From Cucumis sativus (lineage: Eukaryota; Streptophyta; Magnoliopsida; Cucurbitales; Cucurbitaceae), in contig NC_026657.2 in assembly GCF_000004075.3 (NCBI RefSeq), forward strand, positions 39,914,732 to 39,978,731: DNA of 64,000 bases, given 5' to 3'. Made by a program: the position numbers and the translations under genes. The notes under the pieces are model-generated. The model saw only the letters and a list, made by a program, of their open reading frames with translations. It was not told the origin of the DNA and made no database searches. Shown piece by piece: positions 1 to 12,808 of the stretch (positions are counted from its first letter, which is position 1; every line of letters begins with the position of its first letter).

Positions 1-78
1 AAAGAAAAATGAAGAACGAAAACAAGATCACTATCAAACCAAAGTCTTAAAATAGCATAGAAATGGTAATTAACTTAC

Positions 79-3000
79 AGCATCGAGAAAGGCGTCAACA
101 AGAGTGATGCTATTCATTATAACAACCGCGCTATCACGTGTTGCTTCGGTCCTAAACTCATTGATCAAGTGTTGCTTGAGGTTCAATGGCCATGGAAACA
201 TCCTCCCATGCTCTTCAACATTTAGAACTTCCTTACCGCTCTCATTGTCTCGAACCCAAAGAGGCTCGGTCAAGCGACACATCTTCACAAGTTCAGCTAT
301 GGACGAAACAGCAAGGTCCATTGCAAGTGTTTTCTCCTCCTCAATTAACAGGCCTCCTTCTGGGAAGTGGGCGGCCTCAGGTGGGAGCATCGAGGGCAAC
401 GCCATCATGTCAGAGGACGGAACCATGGCCTCAGTGTATTGTCTTGAGTATATGTTCATGTCCAAATCCAATGATGGTTGCATAAGAGGAGGAGCTGCTG
501 ATGCCATTGCTTGGATTGGGCGGCCAGTGTATCTTGTGGTCATAGAGCAAACTTGTTCCAACTGTTAACAACATAATTTTCAAGTATCAAGTATCATCAT
601 CAAAAAGGGTTTGTTTTTTAAAAACTTCAATTAATGTTTGTCAAATAAGTCATTGAACTTTCAATTTCAAACCAGCTAGTATAGAAAAGAGCTATTATTT
701 ATCTTTGAAAAGTGTTTACAAAATTCACAAAGCTTTCTATTTTATTGCTAAAAGTTTTTTTAATTTGAACTTTAAACATATCAAATAATCAGTCTGCGAA
801 CTTTTAATTTTCCGGCTAATACATATGTCTCTACTATATTTTAACTTTTAATTAGAAATGTCTAGCATGTTTGGTATATATATTAACTGATATTTGTGTC
901 TCTGTAAGACAAGTTTTAGAATTTAGAGATTAAATAACACAATTTTTAGTCTATTAAGAGTCTTTTAAACATTTTTTTAAGTTTTCCCAAAACTAAATTT
1001 GAGTTTGCATAAAAGTCAAACCTATTTTGCATGTTCTACCAACTCACATATTACGAGATCCTTTAAAATAAATATGGTAGTTTGAAAGTTGTAACAAAGA
1101 AAGAAAATTTTTTAAACATTTTTTTTAAATATACTAAAATTTGCATGGAAATCACCATATGGATTAACGTAAAAACCACAAATAAGTTAATTAACAAGGG
1201 AAGAAGTTGATAATGAGTTTAATTACTGAAATGAATTAATTTAATTACCTGATCTCTAAGTCTAGCATTCTCAAGACGAAGCTGTTGTTCATCCAAGCTT
1301 GGTTCACCAAGGATACCCTGCCCTCCACAGCTAGGGCATATTATGTTTCTTAGGGCACTTTGTAATCTATAATTCTCATTCTTTAATGTCTCATTTTCTG
1401 CTCTAAGTATCACATTATCGGATCTATCTTGTTGTGCCTGCCAAACATAAATTATATACCACAAATTTTGTAAGATTACGTTTGATAATCATTTTTTTTA
1501 ACTTGTTAGTAAATTTTTTTCCTAATATTTTGTTAACAAAGCTGTAAACTTCGGCTAAATTTCAAAAACGAAAAACTGCTTTCTCTTTAATTTTCAACCG
1601 TTTGCACTGAGTTTTGAGATTTGATTAAGAATAAGTTAAATATTAAAACAAAGATATGTTTTTTTTAGCTATTTGATTTTTGAAAATTAAGTTTATTTAT
1701 TATCCATTTCTTATCAAAATCTGCATCTTTCTGAAGTAAAATACATAAACTCTTAGTAAAATTCAAAGAACTTTAACAACTTGGCTTGGGTTTGAGAGGT
1801 GGAATGAGGGTTTACATAAATCTAAAAATATAAAGAACAAAATAGATACAAGTGGACCTAATAATTGTTCTTTTTTACTTTTAACATGCAACACTAAAGA
1901 AAGAGGAAGGATGGATTGGTAGGTACACTAGAATATCTCAACTCAAGTGAATTTTTTTTCCAAACATTTTGGTTTAATTAAAAGGAGAAACCCTAATTTA
2001 AGAACAAGAATATGCATGCAATTTCACTTACTAAACTGATTCAAAACACTAGAAAAGGTTAAAGGGAAAGCATTTAATTTGTAATGCCATTGGGAAACAC
2101 AAACACTTGAGCAGTTAGGGTTTTTAATACCATCAACCACAAGGTCACATTAATGGTGGACAGACTGTAAAAAAAACAAACAAAAAAGGAAAAAGACAAC
2201 CATGGGAGCTTGTAAGATCTATTTATTATATATATGTGTATATATATATATACACACATTTATATATTTTTTAAAAAAGAAAAAAGTAGCAAACCCAAAA
2301 AAATAAATGAGAGACGATTCTTTACAATAGAGATGTAAACATCATAATAATGGGTGCCCATTTCCCAGTTTAGGGTTTAAAGTCTCTTAAATAGAAATAA
2401 TGAGCAAAATACTCTTACTTTTTCTCTCTCGAGAGTAGAGTTAGTGAAATGTAAATTAGGTTTGGAAAATCTGACTATAGGAAGACTTTCTAAATACATA
2501 GAAATTGTGGTTGAAAAACTCAAAGATTAATAAACGGTTTATACGTTCTTCAAAACCTCGAGAACTAAAAAGGTATTTTTGTTTTTCTTTAATTTCGGTA
2601 CGAACCTTCATTTGGGTTCTACGATTTTGGAACCAAAATTTAACTTGGCGAGGTTTGAGGCCAAGTTCTTGGCTGAGTTTTAGCCTTTGCTTATCATCTG
2701 GGTGTGGACATTCCTTAAATAACCTGTCAAAGTTAAACAGGTAAATTAAAGAACAAAAAATAAAATCTTCATCATAATTTCATATATATTATTAGTCGAG
2801 TGTTTTGTTGTACGCTTGGAAAGTCAATCTAAAGGAAGATGTAAGAAAGAGAAAGAAAGAGAAATATATTTTACGCTTCCATTTCTTGGATCTGGCGAGC
2901 AGTATGTCTGTGATAGCGTTTTTTCTTCTGATTCTGCTGAGTAATACTATCATTATTATTAATATTACTTTCCATTTCAATTCCTTGATTTTCTTCAACA

Positions 3001-3296
3001 AGTTGTTCACTTCCAGACCCACTTTCCATGTCTTCTTTCCCTCCTCTCATCATCAACCCATTTTCTTCCTTCTACAAAATTATACCCAAAAAAAATCATC
3101 AAAAACCAACAAAAAAAACTAATTAAATTTTAAAAAGGAAATATTTTGAAGAACTTACCGGTACAATGGAAGGAAAGTGTTGAAAATTGGAGATGAAATT
3201 GAAATTAGGGTTTTGAATTGGAGAAGAAAAGAGAGATTCAGTGGAAACCATATTTCCTCCCATATTGCTTGACATCACTTGGCAATCCCCATACAT
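79..3296 (-). CDS. HDG5: HD-ZIP IV homeodomain transcription factor, HDG5-like (5' part; 3' part beyond left edge)
   Basis: Nuclear DNA-binding regulator of the plant-specific HD-ZIP IV class, which acts in the epidermal (L1) layer. Five coding exons on the minus strand join in phase: 3296-3159, 3071-2875, 2723-2606, 1437-1249 and 561-79, each with GT-AG borders. The start is the ATG at 3296, opening [15 protein letters not shown]. Exons 2-3 hold the homeodomain ([18 protein letters not shown], then [10 protein letters not shown], ending [12 protein letters not shown]). Exon 4 holds the leucine-zipper-loop-zipper with the ICPSCGG loop typical of class IV. Exon 5 opens the START domain ([19 protein letters not shown]). 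The START remainder and C-terminus lie outside the window. The N-terminal wording and the [10 protein letters not shown] segment fit HDG5-type members as I remember them. Class is near certain; the exact paralogue is less so. Confidence 0.9.
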
Positions 3297-3960
3297 TTTT
3301 TTTCACTTTACCCTAAAATAACTATTATATTTTTTATATATAACAATATATATTGCTCAAGAACAACACCAAAAGCTAATATATATATTATTATATAAAA
3401 ATAGAACACTTGGATTTTAGACCACACTCACCTGCAAAAAAAAAAAAAAAAAGAATCAAAACATTATAAATTTACATTATTGCAACAAAAAGTCACTACC
3501 CACTGTACATAAATTTTTAGAAAATACAAATGAACAAAAGATTGACAGTAGTATGTGTTTAGAATAATGTTAACATGCATATATATACATATAAAGAGAA
3601 TAAAGTTACTAACTTTCACCATTTTCTTGTGAGATTTTTCAAACCCACCAAGAAAATTCCACCAAATGAACAAAAAAATTCCACTTTTTTCTTCTTTTTG
3701 AAAGAAAAATAAAAAACAAGAATGCTTTAAGAGAAACTTTTTAGTGAAAAAAACGAAGATGTTTTAGTTTTTACCTTCTTGTCTCTCCACTGTCGGTGGT
3801 TTTGTAATGGATAGTAAGAAAAGAAAGAAAGACAAACCCAATGGAAAAACAAAAAGAGGAAGAAGAAGAAGAAGAAGCCAAGAAAGAAGAAGAAGAAGAA
3901 GAAGCCAAGAAAGAAGAAGAAGAAGAAGAAATTTGGTGTTAAAATTTAGACCTACAAATT
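3297..3960 (-). promoter_or_regulatory. 5' leader of the HDG5-like gene, with a leader intron
   Basis: Upstream of the ATG at 3296, the minus strand carries a donor reading AAG/GTAAAA at about 3775-3773. An acceptor with a long T tract ending TTTTGCAG lies at about 3433-3432. Together they define a probable leader intron of about 340 bp (3432-3774). The leader exon upstream (about 3775-3960) is CT-rich on the mRNA strand. Inferred from splice consensus only; the transcription start is not fixed. Confidence 0.5.
3856..3931. repeat. GAA-rich minisatellite in the HDG5-like leader
   Basis: A tandem array of GAA triplets is interrupted by GCCAAGAAA at a 27-bp period (interruptions start at 3877 and 3904), giving almost three units. 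It lies in the probable 5' leader of the HDG5-like gene and reads as CTT repeats in its mRNA. Likely length-polymorphic. Confidence 0.8.
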
Positions 3961-4382
3961 AAAAACCAAAGACACCCACATTGTTTTCTCTCTCTCTCTT
4001 TCTCTAAAAAGTTTCCATCTTGCAAAAAGGAGAGAGCTTTATGCCTTGTTTGGTAAATCTTGAGGCCTAACAAATTTGAACATTTTGTGAATAAAATAAT
4101 TATCTATATCAAAACGATATGTATTAGACTATACCTATCCTTTTGCATCTTTATCTTATTTTACAACACTTTTCATCTAACCTTTGTTAAAAAGTTAAAA
4201 AGATATATAGTTTTGAAATTCGTTTTTCACTTTTAACGTAATTAGTGAAATGCACCTAAGTATTATTGCTAAAAAAAATTCATTTAGAAAATTTGTTTTT
4301 CACAAATAGAAATGTTCTCATTTTTTTTTTTTTTTTGTTATTTGTAATCCCTCCACTTAGAACTTGATTTGGATGATATGAA

Positions 4383-4390
4383 TGCATTTA
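4383..4390 (-). promoter_or_regulatory. L1-box (TAAATGCA) upstream of the HDG5-like gene
   Basis: The minus strand reads TAAATGCA, an exact match to the L1-box consensus TAAATG(C/T)A bound by HD-ZIP IV proteins. It lies about 400 bp upstream of the probable leader of the HD-ZIP IV gene, in the same orientation. This fits epidermal expression or autoregulation. An 8-mer can occur by chance, so function is inference. Confidence 0.4.
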
Positions 4391-6238
4391 TTAAGATGTT
4401 TTCGTGTACCTACTATTCCAAACGTACTTGAATTGTTTTATATTTAAAAAAAGAGACTAAGACGGTAAAAGAAGTATCAAGAAATATTTTTCCTATGTTC
4501 GCTCTTTTATGGGTTAAATGAAAAGGGAGTTAACGAAAATAACAAAAAAAAATAACAGAATTCATGTCTTTTATATTTTCAAAATTGCAAAAATAGCAAA
4601 GTTAAAAATAGATTACCGTTATATTTGCAAAATTACTATATGTAAAACATATATATATATAATATAAACTTTCATTTATTAAAAAACACCTACAATTTAA
4701 ATGACCTCCTTACCATTCCATATATATTTAAAAAACTAGTAAAAATGGTGTATGGAATAATTGAGAATTAAAATCATTATATCATTTAAAAATCCTAAAT
4801 TTTGTCTCAAAAATTGAAAGATATTTTCTACTGAAATGGAAATCATAAAACAATATATTTGGAAAAGGAAAAAATACATTTTTTTCATTGGAAGTAATTT
4901 CAAAAAACCAAAAAGAAAAAAGAAAAAAGAAAAAGAAAAAGTTTTCTCTCTCATAATAAATTCCAAAATTTAAGAGAAAAAAAATCACCACGATGAGTTT
5001 TGAATGCACGTTGACAGAAATAAAAACGCATCACCTCCAGCCCTCTTTTCTTTCTCTCTTTCTCTCTTTTTCCTTTCTAACCAATGGCTGTTAAATTCCA
5101 CGTGCCCTAACCTGAATGGAGCGTTACTCCCTTCCCTACGAAAACCCACAAAGTCAATATCTCTACCCTCCCTACATCCCCACTCGCCATTTCCCATCAC
5201 TCGCTTTCCTATTCGGCTCCTCAACTGGGAAATATTCAATTTTAACCTTTTACCGAGACAGCAAGTAACCCGATTATGAATTCAGGGATGCATTGACGGG
5301 CAGAAATTAATCCTCCGCTCAATCTCTCAATCCCATCTTCACCGCTTCATTCTTTCCAAACCTACGGATCAGATTCGTCCACCTCCTCTCTTTTTCTTCT
5401 TCTTATTATTATTGCTTTTTTGTTTGTTTGACAATCTCTACTCAAATTAAGGCTCCTTTTGTTTTTGCCTTTTTCAGCTAAATTAAGCAATTATTAAGCT
5501 TAATATCAATTAATATCTTACCCTATTATCATCTCAACTTAAATCTATTGACCTAAATTGAGTTTAGATACATCAATGTATAATCTTTACTCTAATTATA
5601 ATAACAAGTAAACTTGTTTTTTAGAATCATAATTACGGAGACGAGAGATCAAATATCTTTCGAATTTTGCTAATTACCGCTAAATTATCAAGAAGCTGGA
5701 GAATCAAAATGTCTTAATTGCTTGAAGTTTTGTTGCATGTGATTGTAATATTGTAGATTAAAATAGACCTATGAAATGTATGTATGAACAGTTTAAGTAA
5801 CTATCTGTGACATTTTATCATACTGAATTTGGTTGGAAGTTTTAAGAAATTTTCATGAATTAATCACGTACATAAGGATTCATAAAAGATAATTAATTAG
5901 GGACATTTTAAAAATAATAAAATAAATTAAAATATCTACAAATTATAGCAAAAAAGTTTTGAATTATATTAATGATAGAAGTCAACTATCAATATTTATT
6001 TATTATTAATAGGATATAGCATTTTACTATAAATTGTAAATATTTCGTTAAATTTGTTATTTTTTAGAATTTCCCGATTAACTATTTAATTGTAAAGGAA
6101 AATTTAAAACATAATTTAAATGATTTTTCATTACTATTATATTTTGTGGTTCGTCATTCCAGTTTATTTGAAATTAGATGACAATTTTAATGGTAAAAAA
6201 AATATAAACATGACAAAGAATTACACTTCTTAGAAGTT

Positions 6239-6292
6239 AATATATATATATATATGTGTGTGTATGTGTGTGTATGTATGTATATATATATT
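6239..6292. repeat. Compound (TA)n(TG)n microsatellite
   Basis: Alternating TA repeats flank TG/TATG repeats, a typical polymorphic microsatellite in intergenic DNA. Confidence 0.85.
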
Positions 6293-8994
6293 AAAAACTT
6301 AGGGCTAAACTAAAATTTTAACTTACTTTTAACACACCTTTTGTGTATAAATATTTTGTGTGGGTGTGTGTAAGTTGATAAAATGAATGCAGTTCATTAA
6401 GAATTGGAAAGTCAATAATTATTAAACTCAATCCTTCTTTTTTTAAGTACAATTAAAACCAATCTTTAATTAAATCAGCATTGTAAGAATGAAGGGTTGA
6501 AAAGAGAAGAATTTCATGTGAATGGTAAGAGAGGAATTATTTTGATGTAATAATAATAAAGTGTGCATGGTTGCCATGTATAGAAATGCAATAATGAACC
6601 CAGAGAGGCTATTGATTGGACAACACTTCTCATGTTACATTGTAACATATATAATAATTTTGACATTAGTACTACTTGCATGTAAGGTTTGTTCTTGAAA
6701 ACCCATATCAACCATTTCATAAATACAATGTCCAATCTTTTATAACATGTTATGTGTATAAGTGTCCATTCATCTTTCGGGACAAATCAAACGTAATCCT
6801 ACGATATTTGAATGTCAAGAAAACTTATATACATCATTTTGATGGTTATCACGTCCGTTTAAAACAAATGAAAGCGTTAATACAATGTATAAAATATTTT
6901 AGTTAGAAGTTAAGTATTGGATAATTAATACACTAATTATCATGTTAAAAAGTGATGGTTTGACAGTTGTTTCGATCCCAACGAGCAAAAATAAAATAAT
7001 CAAAACAAAAAAGCAAAAGCAAAAAAAGGAAAGACAATTTGTCTTTTTGTTAATTTTGGACATCCTATTTCTTTTCTCTTTGGGTTTGAATTTTGTCAAA
7101 AGGTTGTATGATTATTAGCTCATGGGAACTCATATTATATATGTTGAGCATTTATTTGTTTTAAATTATGTGGGCAATGTACTTGATAAGAAGAAAAGGG
7201 TTAAGTGATTATTTGTCATTACAATAGAATAGTTTAGGATATATTTTTTTATATAATCTTAAAAGGCTAGAATTTAATTTATTATAGTTTGATAAAATCT
7301 CTTTTATAGTTTTTGATAGATATTAAATCTCTCGTAAAATAGCTATTAATTTTATCGAGCTATAGGTCCATACTAAATTCTAATCATATCAACTAAATTT
7401 TAATTAAAAAATTAAAACTTCAAAATTTATGTTATAATAATAATTTTTTAAAAAATACTTTTTTTTTTATCTTTAAATTTTGAGATTAGTTTTTATTTGG
7501 TTTTAATTTTATGGGTTAGTATTATAAGATTTACATTTTTCTAGCTTTGATTTTTATAAAAGAGGTGTTAATGTCTATTAATTTAAAGCAATTATGAAGT
7601 CAAATTTTAAATTTAATTCTAAAATGATGAACAAAAAAATCTCTTCTCACCCTTTTTCTTCTTATAATCATTATTTTTAGTACACATCTCTTTGTTATTG
7701 TTAAACTAACAAAGAAAAAGAAATCTATTTTCAATAAGCAAACAAAAAGAAAATAGAAAATCACCACTCCAAATCAAGAAATTTTGTTATTTTCCAATCA
7801 TATTTTTCTAAATTAATACTTGGAACTATTTCCCATATATTTGATTATTATTATTATTATTGATGTGATTTTAATTAATATTTTATTCTTTTTGTATAAT
7901 GTTGGGGATTTTGATTCATTAGATATTTATGGAGAAACAATTATATACAAATCAGTTAGCTAAATGTACACTGCACTTTATCATTAATTAATATGTATGT
8001 GATGTGAATTAATGGGTTTTTTTTTTATTAGAACTTTTGGCAATACGCCACTTAATGTTTAGTGTATTTATTTATTGATTGTATTGTTATAATTTGATAT
8101 ATAAGTGTAATTCCTTTTATCAATAGTTGAATGGGTTAAAATATATATTTTTCCAATCTCATTTATACCTAATTTTTAAAAAAAACTTGGTAGAAAATAG
8201 ACCACCAATACTAAAAAAAATATATAAAGTAGTTTTTAGAATTTAATTTTATGTTTGGAATTAGAATTTGGCTATAAGAAATTAAACGAAATAGTACTTA
8301 ATAGGTCTCCCGTTTGATTACTATTTTATTTTTAAAATATTAAACTTATATAAACACTACTTTTACGTTGAACTTTCTTTAATTCTTATCCTATTTTTAA
8401 ACAATAGTTTAAGACCCCAAAAAAAATTTAAAAACTAAAAAAAAAAAGTAGCTTTTAAAAGTTTATTTTGTTTTTAAAATTTGGCAAAAAATTCAACAAT
8501 TGTATTTAAGAATGATGCAAATCATTGTACGAAATGGCTAGAAGAAAATAGAGACTTAATTAAAAAAATCTAAAAACCACACATAGACTAAAATGTTATC
8601 GAAACTAAAAGTTTAGGTTTGAGATTTCAACGACTAAAATGCTTTGTAACCTATTTTCTCACTACATACATGTGTAACAAACTATACATCAACATGACAC
8701 TAAATGGTTGCAAACTAGAGTTTAAGATTACATTACTTCAATAAGACCGAAAACTATTTGTTTAACCTAATTTTGACCTACACAAACGAAGAGCCTATAT
8801 GGACTCGACTCGTGGCACAAATAAAACCTTCAACTAATTAATTTCTTCAAACTTAGAATCCATAAAGTTTAGAAGTGATATGCAGAAGAATTATGAGTGA
8901 TTGGGGACACACACAAATAATGAATAACGTAAAAACAAAATGCAATATCCACAAAAGCAAATAATAATGATAATGATAATATATATTCATTGGT

Positions 8995-9053
8995 GGAGAA
9001 GAGAAAGAGAAGAGAAGAGAAGAGAAGAGAAAGAGAAAGAGAAGAGAGAAAAT
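8995..9053. repeat. GAGA purine tract
   Basis: About 59 nearly uninterrupted purines built from AGAGAAG and AGAAAGAGA units. A pyrimidine-rich stretch follows at about 9215-9270. Such tracts can act as GAGA-type promoter elements or be simple repeats; no gene adjoins. Confidence 0.75.
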
Positions 9054-9420
9054 TTAGGGTTTGGTAGAAAATATAAAAGGTCTGACCAAAAACAATAATT
9101 GTAAACGCGGCAAAAATTTAAATGTGATTTTACTATTTGGTCAAAAACCAACCATAGCTACCATCATTTATCACTTCAACCTTTCTCAATAAATTCTATT
9201 GTACAAACCCCTTCACTCTCTCTTTTTTCTTTTACCCTTTTCCTTTTTCTCTTCTTTTCTTTTCCTTTCTTCCAATTTAACCTCTTCAACTTCAATCAAA
9301 ACTAAATCTAACCTTATACATATGCCTTCCAAAACTAGCAAATCACCTCACTTTGTTTAACTAATAGAATAGAGTCATTCAACTTTCAAATACGTTTAAC
9401 AAATATCTATAAACACTAGT

Positions 9421-9560
9421 TACTACAAAAACAAACGACTCTCTTGACGCTTTTAATTAAACTGCCAATAATAATTATTATTATTTTTAACATTTTAAAA
9501 CCGTCGTTGAAACCCGCGTCAAGAAAGTCAAAGTTCTTGACGGTTAATAAAATATCATGA
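9421..9560. mobile_element. CACTA-like terminal/subterminal remnant
   Basis: The segment begins TACTACAAAAACAAACGAC, a decayed form of the CACTACAAGAAA-type terminus. It then has the repeated CTTGACGC and GCGTCAAG units usual in subterminal regions of plant CACTA elements. Within it, CGTCAAGAA (9517-9525) and TTCTTGACG (9534-9542) form a perfect 9-bp stem with an 8-base loop. No transposase or opposite terminus was found, so this would be a non-autonomous fragment. Confidence 0.4.
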
Positions 9561-12500
9561 ATAGGGAACTTCGATATTTTAAAAACATAAAGAAAATATG
9601 AAAATTGGTCTCGTCAAATCACCCTTTTTTTAAAAGTAATTAAAATCACGAATGTCAAGAAAGTCTCTCTTTCTATATACATTGAACTTTCTGACTTTGT
9701 AAGATCATGTTTAGTGATGATTTAGTTTAGTTTCTGTGTTTTTAGAATTTTGATCAAATTCAAATTCTTTTACTTTATAAAGATTAAAATCACTGTAAGA
9801 AATTAAGAGAAACGAGGCATATATACTTTTCAAAATAAAAAATAAAATATGGTTTATCAAATTGAGACAAAAACTTTAAATGTTGATAAAATATTCAATT
9901 TTTAAATTAAAATCAATGAACTCACATTGCCTAATTACAAATAACGTAAACTTCTAATTTTATGTTTAATTAATAGATTCATAAAAAATAATTATTACAC
10001 TAACAAATTTTAGGCAAACATATGTTCATAATTTAATTAACAATATAACTTATAAGTAAAAACAACTACTTTTATTTTATTATTTATAAATATATATCAA
10101 ACACACTTTCAATAATTATATTTATTGTTTGAATCTTCCACCAAACATAAAATATAACTTTATTTTTAAATGATTTTTTTTTTCATACAACCTACAAATT
10201 GTACATACCCTACAAATTTTAAAAATTTTGTTTCGAATTCACTTTTTTCTAAGTGAAATATTACACCCCAATGAAAGACCTTTGGCTAATTAGCCTATGT
10301 TTATATATACCAAAACTATATATATAATATATATAAACAGAATGAAACAATACAAAAAGATGATAATAATGTTAGAATCCCCAAACTCAATAAATAGACA
10401 AAGACAATACAATTAAAAGAAAGCATAGGATAGGATTTTATTATTTGTTTTCCATGTGAATAATAATCCATATGAATTCTGTCTCTTAAACTATAAGTAT
10501 GTGTTCTAAAGAGATCACATCTTAGACCCTATACACAAGTCAGCTATAGGAAATTAAGTTGAACTTTATTTTTAGTTATTTATTATTATGATTATTTGGA
10601 AAATGTTCTTTCTTTTTCTATATGATAATTACTTATAGAGATCTTTAAAAATCAATTCTACAAATTAAACTTTTCCATTTTATTGTATAAATGCAATTAT
10701 AAGCTTTACAAAGTCAATGAATGGAAATGGGGACTAAAGTGTTTAGATCAAATTTATTGTATTCAATTAAAGACTTGAACAATTAGGCAATACCCAAATA
10801 GTTCAATATGAATATCCACAAATAATTAAATGAAGTATATATTCAATGAATTTCCTCCTAAATAAGTGAAAACTTGAAAACTATTATCCAAATTTGATGA
10901 TGCCAAAATTCATTCTTACCAATGCAAACTTATGGGAATATATATACCATTAAAGCAACTTCAACAAACCCTAATAACATTTTGGGAAATTCAAGCATTA
11001 AAAGTTTGTAGTTAATAATAATATAATTAATAAGTTGTTACTCAAATCCATACATTTTTGTTTCCTCTCAATTATATATATAAAAAAGTAGAGTACTTAT
11101 TCTTTTCATTAGTTATTAATTATTCTATTAAGTATATGCAATGTTGGGCTGTACTAATTCTTACCAAATTTGATTGGTAGTTTTAAGCAAGAGGGTGAAA
11201 TTGAAACTTATAATAATAATTTTTTTGGGGACAAATTCGTGGAATTGGAGAATCAAATCTCAAATTGAAGCAAGAGGTTAACTAGAGGTATTTTTTATAC
11301 TGTATTTTGTAAATATTTAATCTGTCTGTTGTTGGCTTTGATTTAATTAGGAGTTAAGGATGTGGTGAGAGAAATTGCTTTTTTTCCTCCTCTTTCAAGT
11401 TATGAAAGAAATTTACATATTTTTCATTTGTATACTTTTGCATTAAAGTTCACTAAATTATAATGGAGAATAATCATGATCACATCAATAAATATATAAA
11501 CATTACACAAATGTATTTAATTGGTGCATTTATACATAAAACATCAAGTAATAAATCTATAGAAATATGCATGAAATGAGAATAATATTAATTATTTGAA
11601 TGTATTTTGATATTATTGAAATATTGTTTTGATCAAAATGAGAGCTGATTTTGATACCCTTCATAAATGTTATATCACATTTTGACTTCATATCTAATTT
11701 TGTAATATCTTTTTTTTCGGATAAGAATTCAAACCTCTAACATATCTTTAATCGAGAATATATGGTTAACCGATGTAACTTCATTTATATAAGCGACTTC
11801 ATGAGATGAGGAAGAAATGTTATTTCAATATTTATATTTAGTGTCTCTTCTCGTACCACTTCTTGTTTGTTTAGTTTCGATACATTTTTCAAACTTTCAA
11901 ATATTAAAGAACGATAATGTAATTGACCAAAATATACAATCATGAAGTTAAATTTTCATTCATATGTCATATGTTTACACAAATATTTCACATTTTTATG
12001 GGTTGACATGTCATATATATATATGAAAAAGAGAATGAATACTAATTTTCTTGCATCAAATCTTATCAAATTCTAAAATTAGAATCTCCAAATTGTCACA
12101 TGCAAAAAGAACAAATTTCAGCTATTAACACATACAATCTTGTTAGGTCCCCTTGATGCTTATATTATTTTTATTATCATTTTGACATTTTGTAGGGGTG
12201 AGACATCTAAACTTACAATCTACAGATTAATCATACATACTTGATATTAATTGAATAATGTTAGGTCAAACTTTAAACCTTTCTTTAAAAAAGTAGATAG
12301 AATACAAATGTAACTTTTGAAAGTCGTCTAAAGCTATCTTTGTAATGAGGATTAACACAATAAGGGCATTTAAAAACTTCTCTTCAACTTTTAAGAGTAA
12401 TTTTGAAACTTTCAAAAAATTCAAAGGTTTTTGGAACCATAACACTGACAATTTCATGCAAAACTAACAATATTATATATTTTTGCTAATTTTTTTAGAG

Positions 12501-12808
12501 TTGAAGAATAAGTTTATGAAGTTTTCGAAAGTTTATGAAAATTTAAGAACATTTTTTTTTTTATATTTTAACCTAACATAAGTAACAATCTTTCATGATA
12601 TGTCCATAGACATTTTCAAAAAGTTGAGATCTTAAAATTGTAATACATGTTAATCAAAAGCAAAGAAATGGCTTCCAATGACATGTTCCAAACTTCTCTA
12701 TGGCATCCAAGCTCAAAACTGGAAAATAAACACTACACTATAGACTGCATTGTAAGTCAAACAATTTTGTATCCAAGGAGAAGACAACTACAAAAAATCT
12801 TCTCTAAT
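9561..12808. other. Intergenic, no gene seen
   Basis: AT-rich DNA without a supportable gene. It contains one SINE-like piece near 11720-11785. The short ORF at 12266-12457 has no family resemblance. The last 150 bases or so probably contain the 3' untranslated end of the minus-strand gene ending at 12809. Confidence 0.6.
11719..11785 (-). mobile_element. tRNA-derived SINE remnant
   Basis: On the minus strand a B-box-like GGTTTGAATTC (11735-11725) lies about 40 bases downstream of an A-box-like GTTACATCGGTTAA. The spacing and intervening wording match decayed tRNA-derived SINEs common in dicots. The element is incomplete and its ends are not defined. Confidence 0.35.

Larger units (their letters stand above)
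3961..8994. other. Intergenic, no gene seen
   Basis: AT-rich DNA with many homopolymer runs and no ORF showing family resemblance. A less AT-rich patch at about 5000-5400 has CT-rich tracts and a CACGTG G-box near 5100. It opens short ORFs on both strands, but none resembles a protein. A (TA)n/(TG)n microsatellite lies at about 6239-6292. About 5920-6075 resembles the AT-rich dispersed repeat noted at 52840. Confidence 0.6.

Noticed and set aside
104..568. 154-codon plus-strand ORF
   Set aside because: Antisense shadow of the START-domain exon of the HD-ZIP IV gene.
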